This document shows, piece by piece, positions 10,024 through 20,361 of a stretch of 64,000 nt of DNA (position 1 is the stretch's first letter; each line of letters starts with the position of its first letter). The DNA comes from an uncultured Bacteroidota bacterium. GTDB lineage: Bacteria; Bacteroidota; Bacteroidia; Chitinophagales; Saprospiraceae. The stretch is from NCBI GenBank assembly GCA_902609095.1, contig CACLQQ010000001.1:1-64000 (forward strand), read 5' to 3'. Under the pieces are notes generated by a model that was not told the DNA's origin, ran no database searches, and saw only the letters and a program-made list of their open reading frames with translations. The position numbers were made by a program, and so were the translations under genes.

Positions 10024-11652
10024 ATGCACGACATCACTGCCAACAAATACGAAGACAACATGAAAATGATGGTGTCTCGTATGAAAAGAAGATTAGAAAT
10101 AGTTCACTTAGGAGGTGGCAAGAAAAAGATAGAAAAGCATGAAAATAAAGGCAAGTTAACTGCAAGAGAGCGGATTAGTCATCTTATAGATACCGATTCT
10201 TATTTTACAGAGATCGGAGCCTTTGCCGGATATGAGATGTATGAAGAGCACGGTGGTTGTCCGTCAGGCGGTGTGGTCACCGGACTCGGTTATATCTCGG
10301 GTCGATTGTGCATGATTGTGGCTAATGACGCTACAGTGAAAGCAGGAGCATGGTTCCCTATTACAGGAAAAAAGAATCTCAGAGCTCAGGAGATCGCTAT
10401 GGAGAACAGACTACCTATCATTTATCTGGTAGACAGTGCAGGTGTCTATTTACCTATGCAAGCTGAAATTTTTCCTGACAAGGAGCATTTCGGAAGAATA
10501 TTCAGAAATAATGCTCAGATGTCTGCTATGGGTATTCCTCAAATTGCAGCGGTAATGGGTAGTTGTGTTGCAGGAGGTGCCTACCTTCCTATCATGTCAG
10601 ATGAATCTCTTATTGTAGAAGGTACAGGTTCTATATTTTTAGCAGGACCATACTTGGTTCGAGCCGCAATTGGTGAATCAGTTGATAAGGAAACCTTAGG
10701 AGGAGCTCAAACTCATACTGAGATTTCAGGTGTAATAGATTACAAAATGCCTGATGATGAAAGTTGCCTGAACAAAATCAAGGAACTGGTCAGCCATTTT
10801 GGGCCTACCCAAGTCGATCAATTTGATAGAACTGAGTCCATACTCCCTAAGGTAGAACTCTCTGAAATCTATCAGAAATTACCTGATGATAGAGCTAAAC
10901 CCTACAAGGCTCGGGATGTTATTAAGTGCATGGTAGATGATTCGAAGTTTACCGAGTACAAATCCAATTATGGTAAAACTATAATCTGTGCTTATGCCCG
11001 GATAGATGGATGGTCTATAGGCATCGTGGCTAACAATAGAGAAGTAACTAAGAATGCCAAAGGCGAAATGCAGTTCGGGGGGGTTATCTACTCAGACTCT
11101 GCAGATAAGGCAGCAAGATTTATCATGAACTGTAATCAAAAGAAAATTCCTCTCGTCTTCTTGCATGATGTAAGTGGATTCATGGTAGGAACTCGATCTG
11201 AACACGGGGGCATCATAAAGGATGGAGCTAAAATGGTGAGCGCCGTATCAAACAGCACAGTACCTAAGTTCAGTGTAATCATCGGTAATTCTTATGGCGC
11301 AGGTAATTATGCTATGTGTGGTAAAGCTTATGATCCTAGACTCATTGTGGCTTGGCCTACCGCTAAAATATCAGTAATGGGTGGAGAACAAGCTGCTAAA
11401 GTATTAATGCAAATACAGGTCTCCTCTCTCAAATCGCAAGGCAGGGAACCTAATGCTGAAGAGCAAAAAAAGATATTAGAAAAAATATCTGCTCAATATG
11501 ATAAACAAACATCAGCCTATTATGCTGCTGCAAGGCTATGGATAGATGCGATCATAGATCCAGTGGAGACCAGAACTATCATTTCTACGGGAATAGAAGC
11601 TGCAAGTTATGCGCCAGTAGCTAAATTTAATGTTGGTATAATTCAGACTTAA
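10024..11652 (+). CDS. acyl-CoA carboxylase carboxyltransferase subunit (MCC-beta-like)
   Basis: 'KGKLTARERISHLIDTDSYFTEIGAF', 'DSAGVYLPMQAEIFPD', 'GNSYGAGNYAMCGKAYDPRLIVAWPTAKISVMGGEQAAKVL'. Confidence 0.9.
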   Translation: MHDITANKYEDNMKMMVSRMKRRLEIVHLGGGKKKIEKHENKGKLTARERISHLIDTDSYFTEIGAFAGYEMYEEHGGCPSGGVVTGLGYISGRLCMIVANDATVKAGAWFPITGKKNLRAQEIAMENRLPIIYLVDSAGVYLPMQAEIFPDKEHFGRIFRNNAQMSAMGIPQIAAVMGSCVAGGAYLPIMSDESLIVEGTGSIFLAGPYLVRAAIGESVDKETLGGAQTHTEISGVIDYKMPDDESCLNKIKELVSHFGPTQVDQFDRTESILPKVELSEIYQKLPDDRAKPYKARDVIKCMVDDSKFTEYKSNYGKTIICAYARIDGWSIGIVANNREVTKNAKGEMQFGGVIYSDSADKAARFIMNCNQKKIPLVFLHDVSGFMVGTRSEHGGIIKDGAKMVSAVSNSTVPKFSVIIGNSYGAGNYAMCGKAYDPRLIVAWPTAKISVMGGEQAAKVLMQIQVSSLKSQGREPNAEEQKKILEKISAQYDKQTSAYYAAARLWIDAIIDPVETRTIISTGIEAASYAPVAKFNVGIIQT

Positions 11653-11661
11653 TCTTGAACT

Positions 11662-12489
11662 ATGAAAAGGAGAACCGGAGAAAACTATCTTATAACAGAA
11701 CAGGAAAGTCAGCAATTTGCTGATCAAGGATATTTAGTATTACCTGATGTACTTACTGAGGAAGAATGCAGTTCCCTCGATCCTTGGTTTGATCATTTCA
11801 TCAGTGGTGCAGAATCTCAGATTATGAAAAAAGATTTCTGTGATATGTCACAACCCTACGGTACTCCAATAGAAGAGTTTCAGTTAGTCAATGCTATTAA
11901 CCCCAGCCTATATAAACCTGATCTCAACAATAATATATTCCATAGAGCCTCCCAGTCTATTGCCAAACAACTTTATACTCCAAGAACTCCAGAAATTGAC
12001 TATGAACAATTTTTAGCTAAAAAGCCCACCAAAGAGAAAGCTGAATTCGCCATGCATCAAGACTTAGGATATTGGCCAATAACGAAAAATACATGGACAG
12101 CAACATTTTCATTAGCATTGACTGATTCTGATATTATCAATGGTTGTCTCTACGTAATCCCAGGAAGCAATAAAGAAAATGAGCTAAGAAAACATGTTCC
12201 AGCTTCTTATGATTCGAATCAAGCCGGTAGTAGAGATGATTCGCACACTCTTGTTATAGAAGCTCTCCCAACAGATAATATTATTCATCTCCCTGTAAAA
12301 AGAGGAAGTGTTACCATTCACGACGGAAGAATTGTTCATGGCTCAGGTGGAAACAACTCTGATATATGGCGTAAAACATATGTGGTAGCCTATCGAGATC
12401 CAAATACCATTGAATATGAAAGATCCATTGGATTTACTCATTCTCACAATGATACATTAGAGTGGAAAAATGTCTTAAACAAGCACTAA
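11662..12489 (+). CDS. phytanoyl-CoA dioxygenase (PhyH) family protein
   Basis: 'FADQGYLVLPDVLTEEEC', 'MHQDLGYWP', 'GCLYVIPGSNK', 'VHGSGGNNSDIWRKTYVVAYRDP'. Confidence 0.82.
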   Translation: MKRRTGENYLITEQESQQFADQGYLVLPDVLTEEECSSLDPWFDHFISGAESQIMKKDFCDMSQPYGTPIEEFQLVNAINPSLYKPDLNNNIFHRASQSIAKQLYTPRTPEIDYEQFLAKKPTKEKAEFAMHQDLGYWPITKNTWTATFSLALTDSDIINGCLYVIPGSNKENELRKHVPASYDSNQAGSRDDSHTLVIEALPTDNIIHLPVKRGSVTIHDGRIVHGSGGNNSDIWRKTYVVAYRDPNTIEYERSIGFTHSHNDTLEWKNVLNKH

Positions 12490-12971
12490 ACCCTTAAATA
12501 TTGTAATGACTGTAAAGTTATGGTCACAATGTCAATATTTCCATAAATGGGGATACAGGACCTATTAGCTATTTTAATTTCACCTCACCGGACTAAGATA
12601 AAATATCCAATTGAAGACTTTTTAGATTACCATAAGTAATCAAATTAAGGCAGCCTTTAAATACCTTATTAGCTACTTCTTTAGTAAAGTAGCCAAGTGG
12701 TCTGTAATAGATGTGTCACTTTCAGAATTATTTGTCTTTAGTTTTTCAGAATTAAATGTCCTTTTTTGGGCTTAAGAAGTGTTAGGTAAAGAACAGGCAA
12801 TCACTGAAGAGAAGTGGCAGTTCAGGATAATACCATAAATGCCTATAAAAGTATCTGCTAAAGCATCTGGGCCATTGTAACAGATAATATTTATCAATAA
12901 GCCGATACATTAATACACATATATTTATTTAATATGCGTACCTCACTCTTTAGCAACTCAGAAGAGTTTAC

Positions 12972-14540
12972 ATGCGATTTCTATTAGTCCTATCCCTACT
13001 CAAAATTCTGTTCACTGATCTGAATGGGCAATTTACAATAACCATTAGGGAAATATGTGAAGAGACAAACTGTACCGATGGGAAAGACAATGATGGTGAT
13101 AGTTTTATTGACTGCAATGACCTTGATTGTTATCAATCTCTTTTCAATAATCTTAAAAGCAATAATAAGAGCTTTGATGACAAGTGTACGCCCCTCAGTC
13201 CTGATGCCATAAATCTAATCATCACCAACCCTGATTTTATTGAACTGAACGATCTTCATGGCAAAGATGAGTTAGAAGATTATAACTTAGTATTTTATGC
13301 CAACCAAGCATATAATGCTGCTTAAGCTTCAGACTCTAAGATAGAAATGTCTCAAGCAGCAATAACAAGGGGAAAAATATATAAGAAGCTTTACAATTCT
13401 GATAAATCATTAGAATCGTTTAAAGAAGCAAGACAAATTGCTTCCTTATTAGAAACAAACAAAGAATTTCCTGAATCTTACGAAGGTTTGGCTCAAACCT
13501 ATGCACAAAAAGGTAATTACAAAATGGCCTACGAATTCCAACTCAAGAATAATGAAGTAAAAGAAGCCATTAGAACATCACAAAATGATGAGATGATCAA
13601 TAACCTCAGGTTTCAGTTAGACCTTGAACAAAAGGAAAAAGAAATCGAGATTCTCAATCGTGATAACGCCTTACAGGAAGCTGAGATATCAAGGGTGGGC
13701 GTCGTATAAAATTCCTTTTGGCCCTTGGAGCACTCATGCTGATCATCATAGGTGTTGTAACTTATCTCTATAGGTTCTCTTAGAAGACTAACAAGTTATT
13801 GGCTTAAGAACGAAATCGATTCGAAACAATGCTTTTGAACATTCTTCCAAAAAATATTGCTGACGAGCTGCAAAAAAAAAAATATGTAAAGGCCAAAAAA
13901 TTTGATCAGACTACAGTACTGTTTACTAATTTTTTAAAGGATTTACAGCATACAGTGAGAGAATATCTCCAGCGGATTTGGTCAAGAGTATAGACTTCTA
14001 CTTCAGCAAGTTTGATGAAATTATAGGTAGATACAATCTTGAAAAAATAAAAACTATAGGAGATGCATACGTGTGCGCTGGAGGCCTATCAAAAAAAAAA
14101 TAGCACAAACGCCAAAGATGCTGTCTTGGCGGCACTAGAAATCCTATCTTTTACTAAAGGAGTAGAGAAAAATCGACCTGATTGAATCTTGCCTCTTAAG
14201 ATGTGAATAGGAATTAATACGGGCAGTACTGTGGCAGGTATAGTGGGGACCAATAAATTTCAATATGACATCTGGGGTAGTACTTTCAATATTGCTTCTC
14301 GAATGGTCTGCCCAAGAGACTGGTAAAATTAATATATCAGACCGTACCTATAACTTGGTAAAGGACGATATCGAATGCACCTATAAAGGAGAAATCGAAG
14401 TTAAAAATGGTCTTAAATTAAAAACGTATTAGGTGAACAATGAATAACACATAGACTAAATCAATAATTTAGATTTCACTGAAGGTGAAATTCTTAATGA
14501 GGAATTGCCATATTTACCTTCATTTATTAGTCGTCAATAA
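12972..14540 (+). pseudogene. TPR-containing class III adenylate/guanylate cyclase, multiple stops/frameshifts
   Basis: Fragments 'ILPKNIADELQ', 'LVKSIDFYFSKFDEIIGRYNLEKIKTIGDAYVCAGGL', '[31 protein letters not shown]' are cyclase catalytic motifs; N-terminal 'CTDGKDNDGDSFIDCNDLDC' and TPR-like part. Confidence 0.8.
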
Positions 14541-14547
14541 ATAGAAA

Positions 14548-15552
14548 TTGGAATATCCTAAGCAAGTCACTATAGGTGACATTACAGTACGAGATGGTTT
14601 TCAGCATGAAGAAAAATTCATACCTACCGATGCAAAAGTATGGCTCGCTGAAGAACTTATACTCTGTGGTTTCAAAAATATAGAGATCACTAACCTTGGC
14701 AATCCTCGAGGCATGCCACAATTCAAAGATGCCGATGAGGTCTTGAAACGTATAAGAATGAGTAAAAAGGTTGGACACTTACTTGATAATGTATGTATCA
14801 CTGCAGTTACTATCAGAGAACGATCCATAGAACGGGCCATTATAGCACGAGAAGAAGGCTATGGACCAGACCGAATTCTAGTAATGGTTTCAACCAGTGA
14901 AGCACATCATGTGAAGAACTCAGGATTAAGTCTTAAAGACTACTGGGCCATGTGTGAGAAGTACATCCCAAAAGCTCATGATGCCGGAATCAAAGTGAAC
15001 GGAACGGTTAGCACCATTTGGGGATGTCCTATAGCCGGTCCAACTGAGATGTCCAAAGCCATAGAATTCACCCAACGTTGGTTTGATATAGGTGCTTATG
15101 ACGTAGAGCATGCCGACCATGATGGATCTGCCTCACCAGATAGAGTATACCGATATTTTTCTATGTTGATGGATAAGATACCTCATCCAGAAAAGCATAT
15201 CGTCCATATGCACACTACGAGGGGCTGGGGATTAGCGAATATCTTGGCTGCACTACAAGCTGGAATGACAACATATGAATCTACTATTGGAGGAATCGGT
15301 GGTCAGCCTGCTAACTTTATAGATGGCGTTCCAGTAGCTGGTACAGGATCATATTATTACAAAGACCCAAACATCGTCGGTTTAGTATCTACAGAAGATA
15401 TGATCGTCATGATGGATGAGATGGGTATCGAAACAAATATTGACATTGATAGACTCTTAGAGGTCGGCAAAATGGTGGAACGAATTGTAGGCCGTCCATT
15501 AAGATCTGAATCAATCAAAACCGGACGAATACCCAAAGAACTGAAAGATTAA
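14548..15552 (+). CDS. hydroxymethylglutaryl-CoA lyase family (TTG start as predicted)
   Basis: 'VTIGDITVRDGFQHEEKFIPTDAKVWLAEELILCGFKNIEI', 'HMHTTRGWGLANILAALQAGMTTYESTIGGIGG'. Confidence 0.85.
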   Translation: MEYPKQVTIGDITVRDGFQHEEKFIPTDAKVWLAEELILCGFKNIEITNLGNPRGMPQFKDADEVLKRIRMSKKVGHLLDNVCITAVTIRERSIERAIIAREEGYGPDRILVMVSTSEAHHVKNSGLSLKDYWAMCEKYIPKAHDAGIKVNGTVSTIWGCPIAGPTEMSKAIEFTQRWFDIGAYDVEHADHDGSASPDRVYRYFSMLMDKIPHPEKHIVHMHTTRGWGLANILAALQAGMTTYESTIGGIGGQPANFIDGVPVAGTGSYYYKDPNIVGLVSTEDMIVMMDEMGIETNIDIDRLLEVGKMVERIVGRPLRSESIKTGRIPKELKD

Positions 15553-15555
15553 ATC

Positions 15556-16479
15556 ATGAGTCTGATTAGAGCAATAATATTTCTCTCGTTAATATCTCTA
15601 TCAGAAATATTATTGGCTCAAGTTAATTTGATTGTATTAGGTACCGTTCAAGATGCTGGATCACCACAGATAGGTTGCCAAAAGAAGTGCTGCAAACACC
15701 TTTGGAAAAATCCAGATCCTACAAGGAAAGTATCCTGCTTAGGTATAATCGATCAGAATGTAGAGAAATCCATTTTACTTGATGCCACACCAAACATCAA
15801 AAGCCAAATCGACTTACTACAAAAATCTGGAGATCTTCAATCCATTCTTCCTGATGTTATACTGTTAACTCATGCACATATAGGCCACTATAGTGGCTTA
15901 ATTTACCTTGGTAAGGAAGCAATTAATGCTCAGGGGGTATCTGTTGCAACAATGCCTAGGATGATGGAATTCCTCAGCTCTAACGGCCCATGGGATCAAC
16001 TCATTGAAACTAACAATATTCAAGTATATGGGATTCAGAGTGATAGCTCCTACTACCTCTCGCCAAATCTCAAGTTTGTACCACTCCAAGTGCCTCATAG
16101 AGACGAATATTCTGAAACAGTAGGTTACAGAATTATAGGCCCAACTAAAAGTGTACTTTTCATTCCCGATATCGATAAATGGTACTTATGGAAGAGGAAT
16201 ATAAAAGAAGAAATAAAAAAGGTGGATTACGCTTTTCTGGATGCCACATTCTACGATGGTGAAGAATTAGGAGGGAGAGATATGTCAACTATACCTCATC
16301 CTACTGTCGAGGAAAGCATGACACTATTTGATTCACTCTCAGGTAAAGAAAGAGCTAAAGTGTACTTCATACATTTGAATCATACCAATCCACTATTGAA
16401 TCCATCGAGCAAACAGTATCAATATGTAATATCCAAAGGATATCACATTGCTCAATATGGTCAAAAATTCGATCTTTAG
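15556..16479 (+). CDS. MBL-fold metallohydrolase, PqqB-like, secreted
   Basis: 'LGTVQDAGSPQIGCQKKCC', 'LLTHAHIGHYSGL', 'VPHRDEYSETVGYRI'; signal peptide. Confidence 0.8.
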   Translation: MSLIRAIIFLSLISLSEILLAQVNLIVLGTVQDAGSPQIGCQKKCCKHLWKNPDPTRKVSCLGIIDQNVEKSILLDATPNIKSQIDLLQKSGDLQSILPDVILLTHAHIGHYSGLIYLGKEAINAQGVSVATMPRMMEFLSSNGPWDQLIETNNIQVYGIQSDSSYYLSPNLKFVPLQVPHRDEYSETVGYRIIGPTKSVLFIPDIDKWYLWKRNIKEEIKKVDYAFLDATFYDGEELGGRDMSTIPHPTVEESMTLFDSLSGKERAKVYFIHLNHTNPLLNPSSKQYQYVISKGYHIAQYGQKFDL

Positions 16480-16521
16480 CTCATAATTCTATTGTAGCTT
16501 AGCATGATAAGCTAGCGTTAT

Positions 16522-18945
16522 ATGTACAACTACTACTGTTTAATTATTGCTATATTCGGCTTGCTGAGCCCGATACTGTTGTCAGGACAATTCAATGCTG
16601 GAGCGGCCAAAGCAGTCATCACCCCTCAGGATACCGCATATATCGCTGGACACAGTCACAATAGAATATTCAGTGGAGTTAATGATGACATCTATGTCAA
16701 AGCTGGTGTTGTATCGAATGGTAAGGAACAAGTTACCTTCTTAACCTTTGACTGTATAGGTCTGCTATACCCTCAATTAGAGGAAATAAGAATGGGAGTA
16801 AAGAAGCACGCTCCTAATTACCCTGTACATCAGATTGTGATGAGCTCCACTCATACACACTCAGGTCCAGATGTGGTAGGCCTCTGGGGAGCGAATACTC
16901 TCAGTTCTGGTGTCGATCCAACATATATGAAGTTCCTGATAGAACAATCAATAGAAGTAATCCTCCAGGCTTCTGATAACATGATGCCAGTGACTGCTCA
17001 ATATATTCAAACCATACATGGAGATGATTGGGTTTATAACATTAGTGAAGCTAATGAATTAGATCGATCATTGACTGCTCTTCAATTTATCTCGAAGCAA
17101 GGAGAATCAGTCCTTAGCCTCACAAACTTCGCTTGTCATCCAACTTTCCTAGATGCAATAAATGATCAAGTCAGCTCGGACTATGTCGGCGGTTATTACG
17201 CTCATTTAGATGAACAAATTGGAGGAATAAACCTCTTCTTACAAGGAGCTATTGGAGGTTGGGTACAGCCAGAGTATGAGCCAAAGACAGCAGATCAAGC
17301 TTTCTTTAGAGGCAAAGAGCTTGCTGAAAAAATTATTGATGAATTTGAAAGTCCTGTGCCACTAACTCAGGCGGACATATCCTTTCGATCCAAAAAAGTC
17401 AATCTTCCTGTTGATAATCCTAACTTTCAAATTCTATCCCAACTGAATGTAATTAATCGGACGTTTACTGATTCTGTAGAAACTGAAATTGCAGTATTCT
17501 CACTTGGCGAAGCTAGTTTTGCTACTCATCCGGGAGAGACTACACCATCCATGAGCTGGGCTACTAAAAATATGATTAATAATTCCGGCCCTAAATTCAT
17601 TATGGGTTTAGGCATGGATGCCTTAGGTTATATACTGAAACCATCATTCTTCGATACGACGATTAACATACCTCATAGCGAGTACTTATGCAGTGTCAGC
17701 TTAGGAGTTCAAACCCAAGAAGTGATCTTATCTCACCTACAGGAATTAATCGAGCCCACTATTTCAGATAGCATGGGTTTAGAAAAAGAGTTAGAATGGA
17801 TAATCCAAGAAGCCATAGATTCGATGGCCTTCCCTGGATGTCAAATCGCCGTAGCCCACAAGGGAAAACTAATTATAAATGAATCGTACGGCTATCATAC
17901 TTATGACAAGACAACCCCCGTCGAGAGTCATCATATCTATGATGTAGCATCATTGACAAAAGTTTCAACAGGACTGCCTATATTAATGAATTTGGTCAGT
18001 AATGGATTGATCGACCTCGATGCTCCTCTTTCTCAATATCTGCCAGACCTAAACAAATCAAATAAGGCGTTCTTGACCCAACGAAACATCTTAGCTCATA
18101 AAGCTCGATTAGAGCCGTACCTCGTATTCTGGCAGAAAGCACAACGTAAAAACGGCAAATTCAAAGCACGCACGTTCAAAGAGCATCAAAATAAACGATT
18201 CCCAGTAGAGGTTGCTGATGGTGTCTATATGCATCGTAGAATGCATAATAAAATGCGCAAAGAGATTAAAAAAAGCCCTCTACGAGAAAAGGAAGAGTAT
18301 CGATATTCTGGTCTATATTTTTTGATGCTACCACAATTAATTGAGAATCTCACGAATAGCAATTTTTTAGAATTGCTGTATAATGAAGTTTATCAACCTC
18401 TAGGTTTAAAACGAACGTTATATCACCCTCTAAATCATGTTGACAAGCCTGAAATAATCCCAACCGAATATGATAGTGTATTCAGAAAACAGTTAGTTCA
18501 TGGCTATGTACATGATGAAGCTGCCGCTATGCTAGGCACCTCTTGCAATGCTGGATTATTCTCTAATGCAGAGGATCTATGTAAACTATTTCAGTTGTAC
18601 AACAACAACGGAGCCTACGATGGGATTCAATTAATTGATTCCAATACCGTCGAAGCTTTCACGGCTTATCAATTTGAAGAAGAGGGCAACAGGAGAGGTT
18701 TGGGCTTTGACAAACCGATGTTAGAGTACGATGAGCAATTATCCTATGTTGCAAAATCTGCCAGTCGATCTAGTTTTGGGCATAGTGGATTTACAGGTAC
18801 TATGGCTTGGGCAGATCCAGAGAACGAACTAATTTTCATTTTCTTAAGTAATCGGGTCTACCCCACTCGATTACAAAGAAATATCTATAATATGAATGTA
18901 AGACCCAGGTTGCATCAAGCCATCTATGATCATATAATTAATTAA
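16522..18945 (+). CDS. neutral ceramidase-like N-terminal domain fused to beta-lactamase/serine hydrolase domain
   Basis: N-term 'FNAGAAKAVITPQ', 'SSTHTHSGPDVVG'; C-term 'HHIYDVASLTKVSTGLPILM' (S-x-x-K), 'MLGTSCNAGLFSNAEDLCKLFQLY', 'FGHSGFTGT'. Confidence 0.85.
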   Translation: MYNYYCLIIAIFGLLSPILLSGQFNAGAAKAVITPQDTAYIAGHSHNRIFSGVNDDIYVKAGVVSNGKEQVTFLTFDCIGLLYPQLEEIRMGVKKHAPNYPVHQIVMSSTHTHSGPDVVGLWGANTLSSGVDPTYMKFLIEQSIEVILQASDNMMPVTAQYIQTIHGDDWVYNISEANELDRSLTALQFISKQGESVLSLTNFACHPTFLDAINDQVSSDYVGGYYAHLDEQIGGINLFLQGAIGGWVQPEYEPKTADQAFFRGKELAEKIIDEFESPVPLTQADISFRSKKVNLPVDNPNFQILSQLNVINRTFTDSVETEIAVFSLGEASFATHPGETTPSMSWATKNMINNSGPKFIMGLGMDALGYILKPSFFDTTINIPHSEYLCSVSLGVQTQEVILSHLQELIEPTISDSMGLEKELEWIIQEAIDSMAFPGCQIAVAHKGKLIINESYGYHTYDKTTPVESHHIYDVASLTKVSTGLPILMNLVSNGLIDLDAPLSQYLPDLNKSNKAFLTQRNILAHKARLEPYLVFWQKAQRKNGKFKARTFKEHQNKRFPVEVADGVYMHRRMHNKMRKEIKKSPLREKEEYRYSGLYFLMLPQLIENLTNSNFLELLYNEVYQPLGLKRTLYHPLNHVDKPEIIPTEYDSVFRKQLVHGYVHDEAAAMLGTSCNAGLFSNAEDLCKLFQLYNNNGAYDGIQLIDSNTVEAFTAYQFEEEGNRRGLGFDKPMLEYDEQLSYVAKSASRSSFGHSGFTGTMAWADPENELIFIFLSNRVYPTRLQRNIYNMNVRPRLHQAIYDHIIN

Positions 18946-18970
18946 TATTGAAAGAATAGAAGGCATCTAT

Positions 18971-19396
18971 ATGATAGAAGGATTAAGTAAATTCTTATTA
19001 GGAGGGTTGGCAAGTATCCTTTTTATACTCTATGTAAGAAATATCCGCAAGAATGTGAAAACAGAGTTTCTTGATTATGCCATTGGCCTAATCATAGCAG
19101 CACTGATCTATGTCGGATTTGAGATATGGCATATGGAATATAGTTGCTTATCATTGGAGGTCGGAGGGGTCGTAATTTATGGGTTCTTGGCTTACTTAGG
19201 CTTAAGATACTCGATTGGGTTCTTGGCTTTTGGTTGGGCTTCTCATATATTTTGGGATATTATGATCCATATGAATAATACGACCCAATTCGTACAAGAT
19301 TGGTATCCTCCAGCATACCTGATTCTTGATTTAGTGCTCGCTCGTTATATCATCTATCGACTGATAAATAATACTAAGGTAATAGAGAAAACTTAA
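18971..19396 (+). CDS. small integral membrane protein (DUF6010-like)
   Basis: 141 aa, several hydrophobic segments, 'ASHIFWDIMIHMNNTTQFVQDWYPPAYLILDLVLA'. Confidence 0.55.
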   Translation: MIEGLSKFLLGGLASILFILYVRNIRKNVKTEFLDYAIGLIIAALIYVGFEIWHMEYSCLSLEVGGVVIYGFLAYLGLRYSIGFLAFGWASHIFWDIMIHMNNTTQFVQDWYPPAYLILDLVLARYIIYRLINNTKVIEKT

Positions 19397-20295
19397 ATAT
19401 CTACACTTCTATAAGCTGCTATAACTTTCCTTTCTCCTTCAACACCTTCTTGGCTATTGCCATGTTCCATGCCCAAAATTCCTGTGAACCCTTTCTCATG
19501 GATATGCTTAAAGACATTTTTATAGTTTATTTCACCACTTGTTGGTTCCTTGCGACCGGGATTATCTCCAATTTGAAAATAAGCTATTTCCTCCCAGGCC
19601 AAGTCAATGTTAGGTATAATATTCCCTTCATGAATTTGTTGGTGGTATATATCAAACAAGATCTTACATGAAGGACTATTCACTGCTTTACAAATCTGGT
19701 AAGCTTGGGGAATTTTAGTTAAGAACAAACCTGGGTGATCTCTGAAATTTAGTGGCTCAAGGACCACCGTTAAATCATGTGGCTCCAGTATATCTGCAGC
19801 TCTTTTTAATGTCTCTATGACATGAGCGGTTTGATAGCCAATATCCTGTCTCAAATCCAAATGTCCTGGCACCACAGTCATCCACTTTGCATTAACTCTT
19901 TTAGCAACCTCAACCGAGTTCCGTATATAGTCTAAAAACTCCTCACGTTTAGACTTATTGCCACTGGCTAAGCTAGGTTCCTTCCAATAAATTTTATGGG
20001 CTACGAATACACCCATTTCTATATTTCGAGCTTGCATGACCTGGGCCATAGCTTCTTGCTGGGCAACAGAACGATTAGGCATTCCATTATCTTCAAAAGC
20101 ACTGAACCCTTGATCCGCCATAAACTTTAACTGCTCAACAGGGTCTTCACCGGCTAAATGCTTGAACATTCCTATATGCGGAGCAAATTTCAAATTAAAG
20201 GCCTTCTCTTGAAAATTTAAGTCTTGATCCGAGTACTTGATAAATGGAATAGCTAAAATGGCTGCTGATAGCTTATTAAAATTGCGACGGTTCAT
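19393..20295 (-). CDS. TIM-barrel hydroxypyruvate isomerase / sugar phosphate isomerase-epimerase family
   Basis: N-terminal RR-like signal 'MNRRNFNKLSAA'; 'VVLEPLNFRDHPGLFLTKIPQAYQICKAVNSPSCKILFDIYHQQIHEG', 'FQIGDNPGRKEPTSGEINYKNVF'. Confidence 0.82.
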   Translation of the reverse strand: MNRRNFNKLSAAILAIPFIKYSDQDLNFQEKAFNLKFAPHIGMFKHLAGEDPVEQLKFMADQGFSAFEDNGMPNRSVAQQEAMAQVMQARNIEMGVFVAHKIYWKEPSLASGNKSKREEFLDYIRNSVEVAKRVNAKWMTVVPGHLDLRQDIGYQTAHVIETLKRAADILEPHDLTVVLEPLNFRDHPGLFLTKIPQAYQICKAVNSPSCKILFDIYHQQIHEGNIIPNIDLAWEEIAYFQIGDNPGRKEPTSGEINYKNVFKHIHEKGFTGILGMEHGNSQEGVEGERKVIAAYRSVDI

Positions 20296-20361
20296 AGCGA
20301 TGTTTATTCGTTCACACCTAAGCTATAAAAAATGTGGGATTGAATCTTCAGAATTTAGACA

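Noticed and set aside
14527-15120. Antisense ORFs 14527..14778, 14601..14840 and 14926..15120
   Set aside because: Fully overlapped by the well-supported HMG-CoA lyase gene; no recognisable domain or start context.
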